Part shown: piece after piece, positions 23,171 to 32,414 of the stretch
How the letters are laid out: every line of letters begins with the position of its first letter
Position numbering within the stretch: position 1 is the first letter of the stretch
Source of the DNA: GCA-2731375 sp964631725
GTDB taxonomy: Bacteria > Pseudomonadota > Alphaproteobacteria > GCA-2731375
Assembly: GCA_964631725.1 (NCBI GenBank)
Contig: CAZVYX010000014.1
Span: 49,271-113,270 of the forward strand
Reading direction: 5' to 3'
DNA: 64,000 bases
The notes under the pieces: model-generated
The model's input: only the letters and a program-made list of their open reading frames with translations
What the model was told of the DNA's origin: nothing
Databases searched by the model: none
Position numbers and translations under genes: made by a program

Positions 23171-24409
23171 CTATTTTCCTTCCCTAATCAGGGCCAGGGT
23201 CCGGGCCATCTCGTTGGTCAGGATCGAGACGCCTTCATCGACGCCCTGGCCCGGCTTGTTCATCAGGAAATCGGCCCGGCAGGCCAGGGCCACATGGGCC
23301 GACAACCGGGCGGATTGATCAGTTTCATTGGCCGAGCCGCCCATATAAACGCCCGCGCCCCGGTCGCGGCAATACAGCAGGGCCTCGATGGAATTGCCCA
23401 AACCGCCCAGATCCGGCGCCTTGACTTGCAGATAGTCCGCCGCCCCGGCATCGGCAAAGGCCCGGATATCATCGAGGGTATTGCACCATTCATCCGCCAC
23501 CAGCTTGACCCCATGGCCGCGCCGGAGCAATGCCCCGCGCAGGTCCTTGAAGGCCACAATCTGCGCTTCCCGGCTTTCGGCGATCATCGGTGTTTCCAGA
23601 TACAGCTCATAGGGCGCCGACGCCTCGGCCAGCCGGCCGGTGAAATCGGCGATGGCATCGATATCGCCGTCGAGCAACTCGCCAATGGTGCCATAGACGT
23701 CGAGATGGATGGCCGGCTCGTAGCCCGCGCCGCCTTTTTTGGTGATCAGTTGCGATACCCAGGCGGCATAGTCGATCAGTTTGTGGCCATCGGGGCCCAA
23801 ATCGTTGGCGACATTGGCAAAAGAACCGTGCGGCAGGATATCGACCCGCTTCATGATCATCTTTTCGACCATGAATTCCTGCGGCGTTGGACACATACCC
23901 AACAGCGGAATGGGCGCGGTGGCGATTTCGCAATCATACTCGGCGGCTATGATCTCCGCCGCCGTGCACCGGCCCGCCATGGCCGCGGCCTGCAACAGGG
24001 CCTGGGAGATGCCGAAGCGCAGGGCGGTGTGCAGCCGCTCGCCGTCGTGGCGAAAATTCTCGATTTCACCGGCCAGGGGCCGAAATTCGTCGCATTTCCG
24101 CCCCGTTAGCAACGCCCGCAGGGGGCCTTCCACCAGGGCACGGTGCGCCTCGGCCTTGAACAGGGGATCGCGGCCGGCGGCGCCTGTAAAAATTACATCC
24201 AGACAATCTCCGAACGCCACCTGGCCATCTTCGAGCCGCAGCATGACGGAAAGCGCCTGGCCGGGCTGGAGCACCTGATCGAAGCCCGGTGTCACCGGCG
24301 GGTCGATAAAGCCGAAACCATCCTGGCGCGCCCCCTGTTTCGCGGCGGCCAGATCCTTGTTGAAATAGCCACTGACGCCGGCGGCGCAGATGACATTGGT
24401 GATTTTCAT
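23171..24409 (-). CDS. mal: Methylaspartate ammonia-lyase (beta-methylaspartase)
   Basis: A 412-residue protein matching methylaspartate ammonia-lyase over its length. The catalytic Lys segment QVKAPDLGGLGNSIEA is near residue 325, the His segment VDILPHGSF near 191, and MGGSANETDQSARLS near 357. The N-terminal GYFNKDLAAAKQG is also typical. The enzyme removes ammonia from (2S,3S)-3-methylaspartate to give mesaconate in glutamate fermentation and the methylaspartate cycle. It lies between a 2-methylfumaryl-CoA-type CoA transferase gene (24 nt upstream) and an enolase-superfamily gene. Glutamate mutase is not in the window, so the source of methylaspartate is open. Confidence 0.88.
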   Translation of the reverse strand: MKITNVICAAGVSGYFNKDLAAAKQGARQDGFGFIDPPVTPGFDQVLQPGQALSVMLRLEDGQVAFGDCLDVIFTGAAGRDPLFKAEAHRALVEGPLRALLTGRKCDEFRPLAGEIENFRHDGERLHTALRFGISQALLQAAAMAGRCTAAEIIAAEYDCEIATAPIPLLGMCPTPQEFMVEKMIMKRVDILPHGSFANVANDLGPDGHKLIDYAAWVSQLITKKGGAGYEPAIHLDVYGTIGELLDGDIDAIADFTGRLAEASAPYELYLETPMIAESREAQIVAFKDLRGALLRRGHGVKLVADEWCNTLDDIRAFADAGAADYLQVKAPDLGGLGNSIEALLYCRDRGAGVYMGGSANETDQSARLSAHVALACRADFLMNKPGQGVDEGVSILTNEMARTLALIREGK

Positions 24410-24433
24410 GGCCGATACCCCCGGTGGTTAACA

Positions 24434-25660
24434 TTAGTCGCCACCACCAACGATGCCGTCATCGTGCAGGGCGCCGATCTCGCCACCGCTCAGGCCCAGG
24501 ATATCCGCCAAAATCTGGTCCGTATGCTGGCCCAGGGCCGGGGCGGGCTGCACTGCTTCCCGTGGCGCGGCACCGAAATCCAGGGGCGAGCCCGGGGTGA
24601 GGTAGCGGCCGATGCCAGGCTGTTCCACGTCCTCGAACACCGGATTTTCCGTGGAACAGCGCCAATCCTCCGCTAATGCCTGCGCAACACTCCGATACGG
24701 CCCCCAGGCAACACCGCCGGCAGTCAATGTTTCCGACAATTCGGCAAAACTCCGGGCCGCGCACCAAGGCGCCAACAAGGCGGCAATGTCCGCCGTGGCC
24801 TGGAATCGGTCCCCTTCCCGCTTCAGATCCAGGCCGCGCCGGGCCTCGATCTCGGCCACGCCATCGGCGATACCGGCTGTTTCCACCAAGGCAGGCCATT
24901 GCCGCCCCGTAATGGCGACGATCATCACCCGGCGGCCGTCCTTGGTGGTAAAATCCCGCCCAAAAGCGCCATAAAGGTCGTTGCCCGTGGCCGGCCGCTC
25001 GCTGCCGTTGATCTGGGTTTCGCCGATAAAGCCCAGATTTCCCATGGTCGCAAAGGCCAAATCGGTCAGGGCGAGGGAGATGAACTGCCCCTCCCCGGTC
25101 AGCCGGCGGTGTCGGTCAGCGGCCAAAATGCCGTTCACCGCCGCCAACCCGGTGGCTATATCCCAGGCCGGCATGACGTGATTGACCGGCGCCTCGGCGC
25201 CCGCCGGACCGGTTAAATTGGGAAAGCCAGTGGCCGGGTTGACGGTATAGTCGACCTCGGACGAGCCATCGCGGTTGCCCATGATGTTCAACATGATCAG
25301 ATCGTCGCGCTGGGCCTTTAGATTGTCGTAGGACATCCAGCCGGAAGTGGGGAAATTGGTCAGGAAAAAGCCGTTGTTTTCCGATTTGTCATTGGGCGCG
25401 CAGATCAATTGGGTCAGCAGCTCCCGCCCCCTGGGGCTGCGGATATCAACGGCGAAGGATTTCTTGCCCTTGTTCAGGCCGGCCCAATACAGGCTTTCGC
25501 CGCATTCCGTCACCGGCCAGCGGCGATAATCCAGGCCGCCGCCCAGGGGATCGAAACGGATTACCTCCGCGCCCATCTGCGCCAGGGTCATGCCCGCGCT
25601 GGGCGCCGCGATAAAGGCCGAGCCTTCGATGACCCTGAGGCCGCGCAAAATACCGTTCAT
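24434..25660 (-). CDS. CaiB/BaiF CoA transferase, mesaconyl-CoA C1-C4 transferase (2-methylfumaryl-CoA isomerase) type
   Basis: A 408-residue class III CoA transferase. The N-terminal LRVIEGSAFIAAPSAGMTLAQMGAEVIRFDPLGGGLDYRRWP region (read in part) closely recalls the Chloroflexus mesaconyl-CoA C1-C4 CoA transferase, including the LNKGKKSFAVDI segment. The likely catalytic Asp lies in PAWDIATGL near residue 163. The ATG at 25660 has a GGAG; an ATG at 25672 is also open. It heads an operon with methylaspartate ammonia-lyase, so it likely activates mesaconate to, or rearranges, mesaconyl-CoA. Family assignment is firm; the reaction is inferred from sequence memory and context. Confidence 0.82.
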   Translation of the reverse strand: MNGILRGLRVIEGSAFIAAPSAGMTLAQMGAEVIRFDPLGGGLDYRRWPVTECGESLYWAGLNKGKKSFAVDIRSPRGRELLTQLICAPNDKSENNGFFLTNFPTSGWMSYDNLKAQRDDLIMLNIMGNRDGSSEVDYTVNPATGFPNLTGPAGAEAPVNHVMPAWDIATGLAAVNGILAADRHRRLTGEGQFISLALTDLAFATMGNLGFIGETQINGSERPATGNDLYGAFGRDFTTKDGRRVMIVAITGRQWPALVETAGIADGVAEIEARRGLDLKREGDRFQATADIAALLAPWCAARSFAELSETLTAGGVAWGPYRSVAQALAEDWRCSTENPVFEDVEQPGIGRYLTPGSPLDFGAAPREAVQPAPALGQHTDQILADILGLSGGEIGALHDDGIVGGGD

Positions 25661-25714
25661 CAAACACTCCAATATCTCAAGTACTAAAGCAAAAACACCG
25701 CATAACCATTTGTA

Positions 25715-26530
25715 TTACATATATGGATCCGGGTCCGATAGATGATGTGCCGTCAACTCTGACGTCAGATAATCAAAGGCGTCATCAACACTGTCGGAGC
25801 GGTAGAACAGCTTCAAATCCTCCGGGTTGATGGTACCGAAATCAACCAGGGCATCGAAATCCACGACCCTATCCCAGAATTCCTTGCCGTAGAGCACAAT
25901 GGGCACTTTTTTGCGGATTTTCTGGGTTTGCATCAAGGTCATGGTCTCGAACAGTTCATCCAGGGTGCCGACGCCGCCGGGCATGGCGATAATGGCCTTG
26001 GAAAGGTAGGCGAACCAAAATTTCCGGGTGAAGAAATAGTGGAATTCGAAGGCCAGGCTGCGGGTCACGTAAGGATTGGCGAATTGTTCGAACGGCAGGG
26101 AGATATTCAGGCCGATATTCAGCCCCTTGGCCTCCGATGCGCCCCGGCTGGCCGCTTCCATGATGCCGGGGCCGCCGCCGGTACAGATCACGAAACGTTT
26201 GTCCTCCCGGCCCAAATTCTTCGACCAATTGGTCAGGCGCGCCGAAAGCATGCGGGCGTCCTCGTAATAGCGGGACATCTTCAGGCCTTTTTCCGCCTTC
26301 GCCAAATCGCCGCCGCCCGCCTTGGCCGCTTCCATGGCCGCCAGCGCGGCTTCCGCCGAGGGAATCCGGGCCGAGCCGAACATCACGATGGTGTCGCGTA
26401 CCTGCGCCTGGCGGAAACGCTCCTCGGGCTCCATATACTCCGCCAAAATTCGCAGGGGCCGGGCTGCCCTGCTGTTCAGGAAGTCTACGTCCCGATATGC
26501 CTTTACCGGATGGAACGGTTCGTCATTCAT
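25715..26530 (-). CDS. LOG-family protein (cytokinin riboside monophosphate phosphoribohydrolase fold)
   Basis: A 271-residue Rossmann-fold LOG/TIGR00730-type protein with the nucleotide signature GGGPGIMEAASRGASE near residue 123 and the PGGVGTLDELFE active-site motif near residue 195. The N-terminal extension with LRILAEYMEPEERFR is typical of the longer bacterial subgroup. Start at 26530 is preferred over 26575 because the extra 15 residues are not family-like. Members hydrolyse nucleoside monophosphates at the N-glycosidic bond; a role in cytokinin activation or nucleotide scavenging is inference. Confidence 0.85.
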   Translation of the reverse strand: MNDEPFHPVKAYRDVDFLNSRAARPLRILAEYMEPEERFRQAQVRDTIVMFGSARIPSAEAALAAMEAAKAGGGDLAKAEKGLKMSRYYEDARMLSARLTNWSKNLGREDKRFVICTGGGPGIMEAASRGASEAKGLNIGLNISLPFEQFANPYVTRSLAFEFHYFFTRKFWFAYLSKAIIAMPGGVGTLDELFETMTLMQTQKIRKKVPIVLYGKEFWDRVVDFDALVDFGTINPEDLKLFYRSDSVDDAFDYLTSELTAHHLSDPDPYM

Positions 26531-26705
26531 GCCGATCCCCAAATCTTTAACAAAGTGTTTACAGAACCCAGTCATAAATAGGTGTTCGGATCATACGACG
26601 GCTTGGCCGCCATTCACACGCCTCAATAATGACGAATGTGAGACCTGTCACTGGCGCCCGGCCCCCCGGCCACCACGTATGTGGCCTAGCGCGGGAGGAC
26701 ACCGT

Positions 26706-27158
26706 ATGTCGCAGTTGACCTTTGAACAAGAAACGATAGCCAGCCAATCCGGATTAATGGATGCGCCCGCAGGCGGCGCCGTTGGCGGCGAATTGTCCCG
26801 CTATCTGGTGGTCAGCGCGGCGGCCCTGGCGGTGGATTTAGGCGGGCTTTTTCTGCTTACAGCCGGTTTTGGCGCCCATTATCTGATCGCCAACCCCATC
26901 GCCTTTGTCCTGGGCGCCCTGGTGGCCTATTTCGGCTCTGTCCATTGGGCCTTTCAGAAGCGCAAACTCGCCAATTCCGGGCTGGAATTGGCGATTTTCG
27001 TGGCCATCGGCGTCGGCGGCCTGGCGGTCAACGAGGGCATGATGTGGCTCGGCATCGAGATCGCGGCGCTTTCCCTGCTATTTGCCAAGGCGGCGGCGGC
27101 CGTGACATCATTCGCGTTTAATTTTGTCGCCCGCAAGTTGATCCTGTTCTCCGCCTAA
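26706..27158 (+). CDS. GtrA-family four-helix membrane protein, copy 1
   Basis: A 150-residue protein with four transmembrane segments and the GtrA-type C-terminus FNFVARKLILFSA. The first helix begins ELSRYLVVSAAALAVDLGG, and the WAFQKRKLANS loop sits between helices 2 and 3. GtrA-like proteins are thought to flip or transfer polyprenyl-linked glycosyl donors across the cytoplasmic membrane. It is followed 26 nt later by a UGM-like flavoprotein and then two GT-C-like proteins, forming an envelope-glycan block. A paralogue lies at 43.1 kb. Confidence 0.85.
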   Translation: MSQLTFEQETIASQSGLMDAPAGGAVGGELSRYLVVSAAALAVDLGGLFLLTAGFGAHYLIANPIAFVLGALVAYFGSVHWAFQKRKLANSGLELAIFVAIGVGGLAVNEGMMWLGIEIAALSLLFAKAAAAVTSFAFNFVARKLILFSA

Positions 27159-27184
27159 GCCAAACTTCCATGAATGAGGCCCCC

Positions 27185-28774
27185 ATGAACGAGAAACCCA
27201 CGGCGATCATTATCGGCGGCGGCCCGGCTGGCCTGACCACCGCCCTGGAATTGCTCGAACGCACGGATATCAAGCCGATTGTCTATGAAGGCTCGGACAA
27301 TGTGGGCGGCATTGCGCGCACCTTCGTCCACGAAGGCAACCGCATCGATATTGGCGGGCATCGGTTCTTTTCCAAATCCGACCGGGTCATGGACTGGTGG
27401 TCGAAGATCCTGCCCCTGCAAGGCCGCAAGGATGGCCAGGATGAAGCTATCTCGTTGAATTATCAGAACCAATCCCGCTGGCTGGACATGCCCGCCGACG
27501 GCCCGAACCCCGATCAGGTGGATGACGTCATGCTGGTCAGGGCGCGCAAATCGCGCATTCTGTGGGGCGGCAAGCTGTTCGACTACCCTCTGTCGCTGAA
27601 CCTGGAAACCCTGCGCAAACTGGGCCTGGGCTCTACCATGTTGATCGGGTTCAGTTTTCTGCGCAGCCAAATCCTGCCGATCCGCCCGGAATCGTCGCTG
27701 GAAGACTTTTTCATCAATCGTTTCGGCCGCCGCCTCTATTCGACATTTTTCAAGGATTACACGGAAAAGGTCTGGGGCGTGCCGTGTGATCAGATTTCCG
27801 CCGAATGGGGCGCCCAGCGGGTCAAGGGGCTGTCGCTACTTGGTATCGTCAAACACGCCTTGGGCGCTGTTTTCCGCTCCAAAAGCGATCTGGCGCAGAA
27901 GGAGGTGGAAACCTCATTGATCGAACAGTTTCTCTATCCTAAACACGGCCCCGGCCAGATGTGGGAGCGGGTGACGGAGATGATCCGCGAGAGGGGCGGC
28001 GAGGTTCACACCAATTGCAAGGTGACCGGTCTGCGCCATGAAAACGGCCAAATTACCGGCGCCACCATGATGAACGGCACCGGTAAGCCACGGGCGGTGC
28101 AGGGTGACTATTACTTCTCCACCACCGATGTGCGCCAATTGATGGGCGCCATGCAGCCAAAACCGCCGGCCGATGCTTCGACGGTGTCCGATGGCCTGAT
28201 TTATCGCGATTTCATCACCGTGGGCCTGTTGCTGCAACGCCTGAAGCTGGGCGGTGACGCCACCGGGCGCGATATCGGCGAAAAGATGTCCGACAACTGG
28301 ATCTATGTACAGGAACCGGGCGTCAAGGTGGGCCGATTGCAGTTTTTCAACAATTGGAGCCCCTATCTGGTCGCCAATCCCGATCACGTCTGGATCGGTC
28401 TGGAATATTTCTGCGACGAAGGCGACGATCTGTGGAGCATGGACGACGATGCCCTGAGCGCCTTCGCGATCGAGGAATTGCGCAAGATCAACGTCATTGA
28501 GCCGGATGCGGTGCTCGATCAGGTGGTGATCCGGGTGCCGAAAACCTACCCGGCCTATTTCGGCAGCTACGACCGATTCGATGAAGTGCGTGAATTTACC
28601 GACGGTTTGGCGAACCTTTTCCTGCTCGGCCGCAACGGCATGCACCGCTACAACAACATGGATCATTCCATGCTGACGGCCATGGTTGCGGTGGATAACA
28701 TTATCGCCGGCAAGTCCGATAAATCGAATATCTGGTCGGTCAACACCGAAGCCGAATATCATGAGGAGAAGTAA
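27185..28774 (+). CDS. FAD-dependent oxidoreductase of the amine oxidase/UDP-galactopyranose mutase-like group
   Basis: A 529-residue flavoprotein from the ATG at 27185 (GAGG upstream; 27170 also open). The N-terminal FAD dinucleotide loop reads IIGGGPAGLTTALELLER, followed by the IDIGGHRFFSKSDRV segment of UGM-like and protoporphyrinogen/phytoene desaturase-like proteins. A late FLLGRNGMHRYNNMDHSM region closes the FAD site. In its neighbourhood (GtrA upstream, two polytopic glycosyltransferase-like genes downstream) a sugar-nucleotide or lipid-sugar modification in the envelope pathway is plausible. The reaction itself is not known. Confidence 0.85.
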   Translation: MNEKPTAIIIGGGPAGLTTALELLERTDIKPIVYEGSDNVGGIARTFVHEGNRIDIGGHRFFSKSDRVMDWWSKILPLQGRKDGQDEAISLNYQNQSRWLDMPADGPNPDQVDDVMLVRARKSRILWGGKLFDYPLSLNLETLRKLGLGSTMLIGFSFLRSQILPIRPESSLEDFFINRFGRRLYSTFFKDYTEKVWGVPCDQISAEWGAQRVKGLSLLGIVKHALGAVFRSKSDLAQKEVETSLIEQFLYPKHGPGQMWERVTEMIRERGGEVHTNCKVTGLRHENGQITGATMMNGTGKPRAVQGDYYFSTTDVRQLMGAMQPKPPADASTVSDGLIYRDFITVGLLLQRLKLGGDATGRDIGEKMSDNWIYVQEPGVKVGRLQFFNNWSPYLVANPDHVWIGLEYFCDEGDDLWSMDDDALSAFAIEELRKINVIEPDAVLDQVVIRVPKTYPAYFGSYDRFDEVREFTDGLANLFLLGRNGMHRYNNMDHSMLTAMVAVDNIIAGKSDKSNIWSVNTEAEYHEEK

Positions 28775-28805
28775 CCGGACCTTTGGCTTCGTTGATGCGA
28801 GATAG

Positions 28806-30521
28806 ATGCAGCGTGCATTCATTCTGATTATTTCCATCCTTGCCCTGCTGGCGGCCCAGTGGTGGATGAGCGGCCGTCAGGGTGGCGCCGTATTTCAGGG
28901 CGAACTGTTCGACAGCGACAGCTACATGCGCCTGGTCCGGGTGCAAAAACTAATCGACGGCGATGGCTGGTACGATGACCAAATCGCCCGCGCCAATGCC
29001 CCCAACGGCCACAGCCAGCATTGGACCCGCCCCCTCGATGTTCTGTTGCTGAGCGGCGCGGCCATGCTTTCTCCCGCCCTGGGTTGGCGCGACGGCCTGC
29101 ACCAGGCCGGCGTCTGGATTTCGCCACTTATGCATTTGTTAACGCTATTGGCGCTGCTCTGGGCTGTTCAGCCCCTATTCAAACAAGACGGGAATTCCTG
29201 GGGCCTGTTGTGGTTGGGGCTGCTGTTTCCCCTGCAACTGCTTCTCGACCATCAATTCGCTCCGGGCCGGCCGGACCATCACGCCTTGATTCTGTTTTTG
29301 TTCACCTGCACCCTTGGGACGCTGGTGCGGGCAATGCAACGCAACCTGCAACTCTGGGCCGCCCTGGCGGGTCTTTTCGTTGGCCTGATGCTCTGGGTCA
29401 GCGTGGAGGCTTTGCTGGCCGCCGCCATGGCCTTTGCCCTGTTTGGCATGCGCTGGTTGATCCAGGGCCGGGCCTGGGCGCGGGCCGGATTGGCATTCTC
29501 GGCAACGGCTGCCGCGGTCGGCGCATTGGGAATTTTGGCCGAACATCGCTTCGACCAGATACTGATCGGCGTTTATGACCAAATTTCAATCGTTTATGTG
29601 ATATTCCTAGTCTTGATTATGATCTCATTCTTCGTCGCCGCCCATGTCCCTGCCCGCTGGCCGGGCCTGTTGGCGTTCAGTGCGGTACCGCTCTGTCAAT
29701 TTTGGCTGTTTCCGGATTTTTTTCACGGCCCCTTGGCAGGACAGGATCCAACATTTAGTGCTCATATATTCCAATATGCCGGTGAAACCAGAGGCTTACA
29801 ATCTCCTTCTGAACTGACACTTTACCTGGGGTCGGCCTTGCTGGCGGTACCTTTTGGCCTCTGGAAAATACGAAAACCGGCGCAAAAAGAAGACCGATGG
29901 CCTTGGTTATTGCTCACCGGCGGGCTGATTCTCTATCTGCCGCTGGCCATCATGCAGTTGCGCTGGGCGCCATATGTCGCACTGCTGGCCCTTCCCGGCT
30001 ACAGTATGGTCTTAGTTCTAGCGCTTAAACCATTGACATTAAAGCAATCGCTCTTTCAGACATTCGTCACGGCAATGGCGCGGACGGCGGTGGTTCTGGG
30101 ATTTGCCTTCGGTTTACTTTTGCTTTCAGCATATCTTCCTAAAGCACCAGAAACACACAGTAAATGCCGAACCGATTCGATGGCCCAGCATCTGGCCGAT
30201 CGATTCCCAGCGCCGCAGCGCATTCTATCCTATATGACCATCGCTCCGGCGATCCTCTACCGCAGCCAGCATGACGTCATCGCGACGCCGTATTTCCGCA
30301 ACGCCCAGGGCGGACGCGACACGATCGCCTTCTTCCAGGCCAAGGACCCCAAGATCGCCTATGACATCGCCACCGGGCGCCGGATCGATCTGGTCTTGAC
30401 CTGCCCCGCCGATCGGGAGAGCCGGATCTACGGCCCCCGCCCGGAGCTTCCGATCTGGCTGCGTCCGCTGGAACTGCCGCCGCAACTGCGCCAATGGCGC
30501 CTGTACAAGGTGTGGCTATGA
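28806..30521 (+). CDS. GT-C-fold-like polytopic membrane protein, tandem copy 1
   Basis: A 571-residue protein with about 12 transmembrane segments. After the first helix an extracytoplasmic loop carries an acidic DSDSYMRLVRV motif and NAPNGHSQHWTRPLD, then GRPDHHAL further on. This layout resembles STT3/AglB and other GT-C glycosyltransferases, where a D-x-D-type loop binds the lipid-linked donor. The C-terminal soluble part (SQHDVIATPYFRN, IDLVLTCPADRE) has close counterparts in the next gene. The stop overlaps the next ATG by 4 nt. Glycosyl or phosphoglycosyl transfer onto an envelope acceptor is inference. Confidence 0.75.
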   Translation: MQRAFILIISILALLAAQWWMSGRQGGAVFQGELFDSDSYMRLVRVQKLIDGDGWYDDQIARANAPNGHSQHWTRPLDVLLLSGAAMLSPALGWRDGLHQAGVWISPLMHLLTLLALLWAVQPLFKQDGNSWGLLWLGLLFPLQLLLDHQFAPGRPDHHALILFLFTCTLGTLVRAMQRNLQLWAALAGLFVGLMLWVSVEALLAAAMAFALFGMRWLIQGRAWARAGLAFSATAAAVGALGILAEHRFDQILIGVYDQISIVYVIFLVLIMISFFVAAHVPARWPGLLAFSAVPLCQFWLFPDFFHGPLAGQDPTFSAHIFQYAGETRGLQSPSELTLYLGSALLAVPFGLWKIRKPAQKEDRWPWLLLTGGLILYLPLAIMQLRWAPYVALLALPGYSMVLVLALKPLTLKQSLFQTFVTAMARTAVVLGFAFGLLLLSAYLPKAPETHSKCRTDSMAQHLADRFPAPQRILSYMTIAPAILYRSQHDVIATPYFRNAQGGRDTIAFFQAKDPKIAYDIATGRRIDLVLTCPADRESRIYGPRPELPIWLRPLELPPQLRQWRLYKVWL

Positions 30522-32326
30522 GCCTGCGGCGGCTAGTGCTCCTGGCACTTATACCCGCCTTGATGGTGACCGGCGCGCATGTATTGCTGCAAATCCTGGC
30601 CGATTGGTTTGTCCTGGAGGGCCGCCTGATCGGCCCCGATGCCTATATGCGGGTGCTGCGGGTCATGGAACTGGGCAGCGGCGGCGCCTGGTACGATCCC
30701 ATATCGGAACGCAGCAATGCCCCCTTTGGCGAAGTCCTGCATTGGACCCGGCCACTGGATTTGTTGCTGCTGCTGGGCGGTGCCCTGGGAGCGCCCTTGG
30801 CGGGCTTCGATGACGCCTTGTTTGTTTGGGCCGCCATGATCGGTCCAACGTTACATATTGTGACCATTGTCGTCCTGTTGTGGGCCTGCCGGCCCCTATT
30901 CTGTCGTAATGGGTTTGATCAGGCCGGGATCATGCTGCTGGGCCTGTTATTCGCGGTGCAATTCTTCATAAGTTTTCAATTCGCTGTTGGGCGGCCCGAT
31001 CATCACGGCCTGAATACCCTGCTGTTCATTTGGCAAATGGGCTTCGCCTTTAGGCTCGCGCAAGCGGACTGTTCCGAAAGGCTTCCCATCTGGGCCGCTT
31101 TGACCGCCACGGCTGGATTGTGGATCAGTATCGAAGGTGTATTGGGCACGATGATGGTCCTGGGCGCCCTGGCCATCGCCTGGATCGTCCATGGCGGCGA
31201 TTATCTGCGGCGGATTTTCTGGTTTCTGCTCACTCTTAGCGCCGGATTGCTATTGGTTCTGTTTTTGGAGCGGCCGCCCGGTGATCTGCTGGCCCTGGAA
31301 TACGACCGCCTGTCCGTCGTGCACCTGGCCCTATTTGGGCTGTTTACCCTGTCTGTCCTGGCGGTTTTGGCCCTTCCCGGCCTGGCTGGCGGGCCAATCC
31401 GCCGCTTTTGCCTGACCGCCGCCGCAACCGTCCTGACCCTGACCGTCATGTTTCTGTGGCTGCCGGACTTCCATCGCGGCCCCATGGCCGCCATGGACCC
31501 GTTGGTATACGAGGTCTGGTTCCGCAACAATGCCGAAGTCAGCCCGGTCCTGAAATTCGACGATTTGCGCCGCACGGGGCCGAAATTCATCGCCCATCTG
31601 GGGCTGGTGCTGCTGGCCCTGCCGGCGGTGCTGGGGCTGATCCTCCGCCGGAAAGGCGAAAGCCGGCGTCATTGGCTGATTTTGGGGATTTTTCTTGCCG
31701 CGGGCACGGCCCTGGCCCTGCGCGAGGCGCGCTGGATGGGCTACCCGCAGGTGCTGTGCCTGCCGCCATGTATCGCGTTGCTGCAGGCGCTGTTCGCACG
31801 TTTCGCCGGCCCCGGGATCGGGCGCGCGGCGGTGCGGGTGGTGACCGTCATCATCTTGGCCACGGGTCCGTTGATCGGCGGCAGCCTATTGCGCCAGGCC
31901 CTGCCCGTCCCGAAACGGGCGGCACCTTGCGAACTATCTGAAATATCACGGTTTTTAGCGGATAATTACGCCGAGCGGCGCCATACGTTGCTGAATTTCA
32001 TCTACTCCGGACCGGAGCTGCTCTACCACACGCCGCATTTCGTCGTCGCGACGCCTTACCACCGCAACACCGCCGGCATCGTCGATACCATCAACTTCCT
32101 GCGCGGCCGCGATGATAAGGCCGCGCAATCCGTGATCGAAAAACGGCAAATCGATCTGGTGCTGATCTGCCCCGGCGACCCGGAAGCCGACAATTACCGC
32201 CTTGATGATGGCGCCCCGAGCCTGCTCATGCGGCTGGAGGCGGATCAACCGCCGCCCTGGCTCACGGCAGTGCCGTTGCCGGATCATTTGGCCACGGATT
32301 TCAAATTATTCCAGACCGATCGGTAG
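30518..32326 (+). CDS. GT-C-fold-like polytopic membrane protein, tandem copy 2
   Basis: A 602-residue paralogue of the preceding gene with the same order of motifs: DAYMRVLRV, SNAPFGEVLHWTRPLD, GRPDHHGL and the C-terminal HFVVATPYHRN and IDLVLICPGDPE. The ATG at 30518 overlaps the previous stop (ATGA). Two copies in tandem suggest a heteromer or consecutive sugar-transfer steps. No WWDYG motif of classical STT3 was seen, so these are a distinct GT-C-like group, not oligosaccharyltransferases proper. Confidence 0.75.
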   Translation: MSLRRLVLLALIPALMVTGAHVLLQILADWFVLEGRLIGPDAYMRVLRVMELGSGGAWYDPISERSNAPFGEVLHWTRPLDLLLLLGGALGAPLAGFDDALFVWAAMIGPTLHIVTIVVLLWACRPLFCRNGFDQAGIMLLGLLFAVQFFISFQFAVGRPDHHGLNTLLFIWQMGFAFRLAQADCSERLPIWAALTATAGLWISIEGVLGTMMVLGALAIAWIVHGGDYLRRIFWFLLTLSAGLLLVLFLERPPGDLLALEYDRLSVVHLALFGLFTLSVLAVLALPGLAGGPIRRFCLTAAATVLTLTVMFLWLPDFHRGPMAAMDPLVYEVWFRNNAEVSPVLKFDDLRRTGPKFIAHLGLVLLALPAVLGLILRRKGESRRHWLILGIFLAAGTALALREARWMGYPQVLCLPPCIALLQALFARFAGPGIGRAAVRVVTVIILATGPLIGGSLLRQALPVPKRAAPCELSEISRFLADNYAERRHTLLNFIYSGPELLYHTPHFVVATPYHRNTAGIVDTINFLRGRDDKAAQSVIEKRQIDLVLICPGDPEADNYRLDDGAPSLLMRLEADQPPPWLTAVPLPDHLATDFKLFQTDR

Positions 32327-32414
32327 AGCTTTTGACCCGATCCGATTCCGCGGCTACTTATGTAGCTTGCTCGTGTTGCTGTGTTGAATTCAGATCAGAG
32401 GTTAGACATCGAAG

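Noticed and set aside
22214..24109. A 631-codon plus-strand ORF opposite the enolase-type and methylaspartate ammonia-lyase genes
   Set aside because: It spans two real minus-strand genes, has no recognisable motif and has shadow-type composition.
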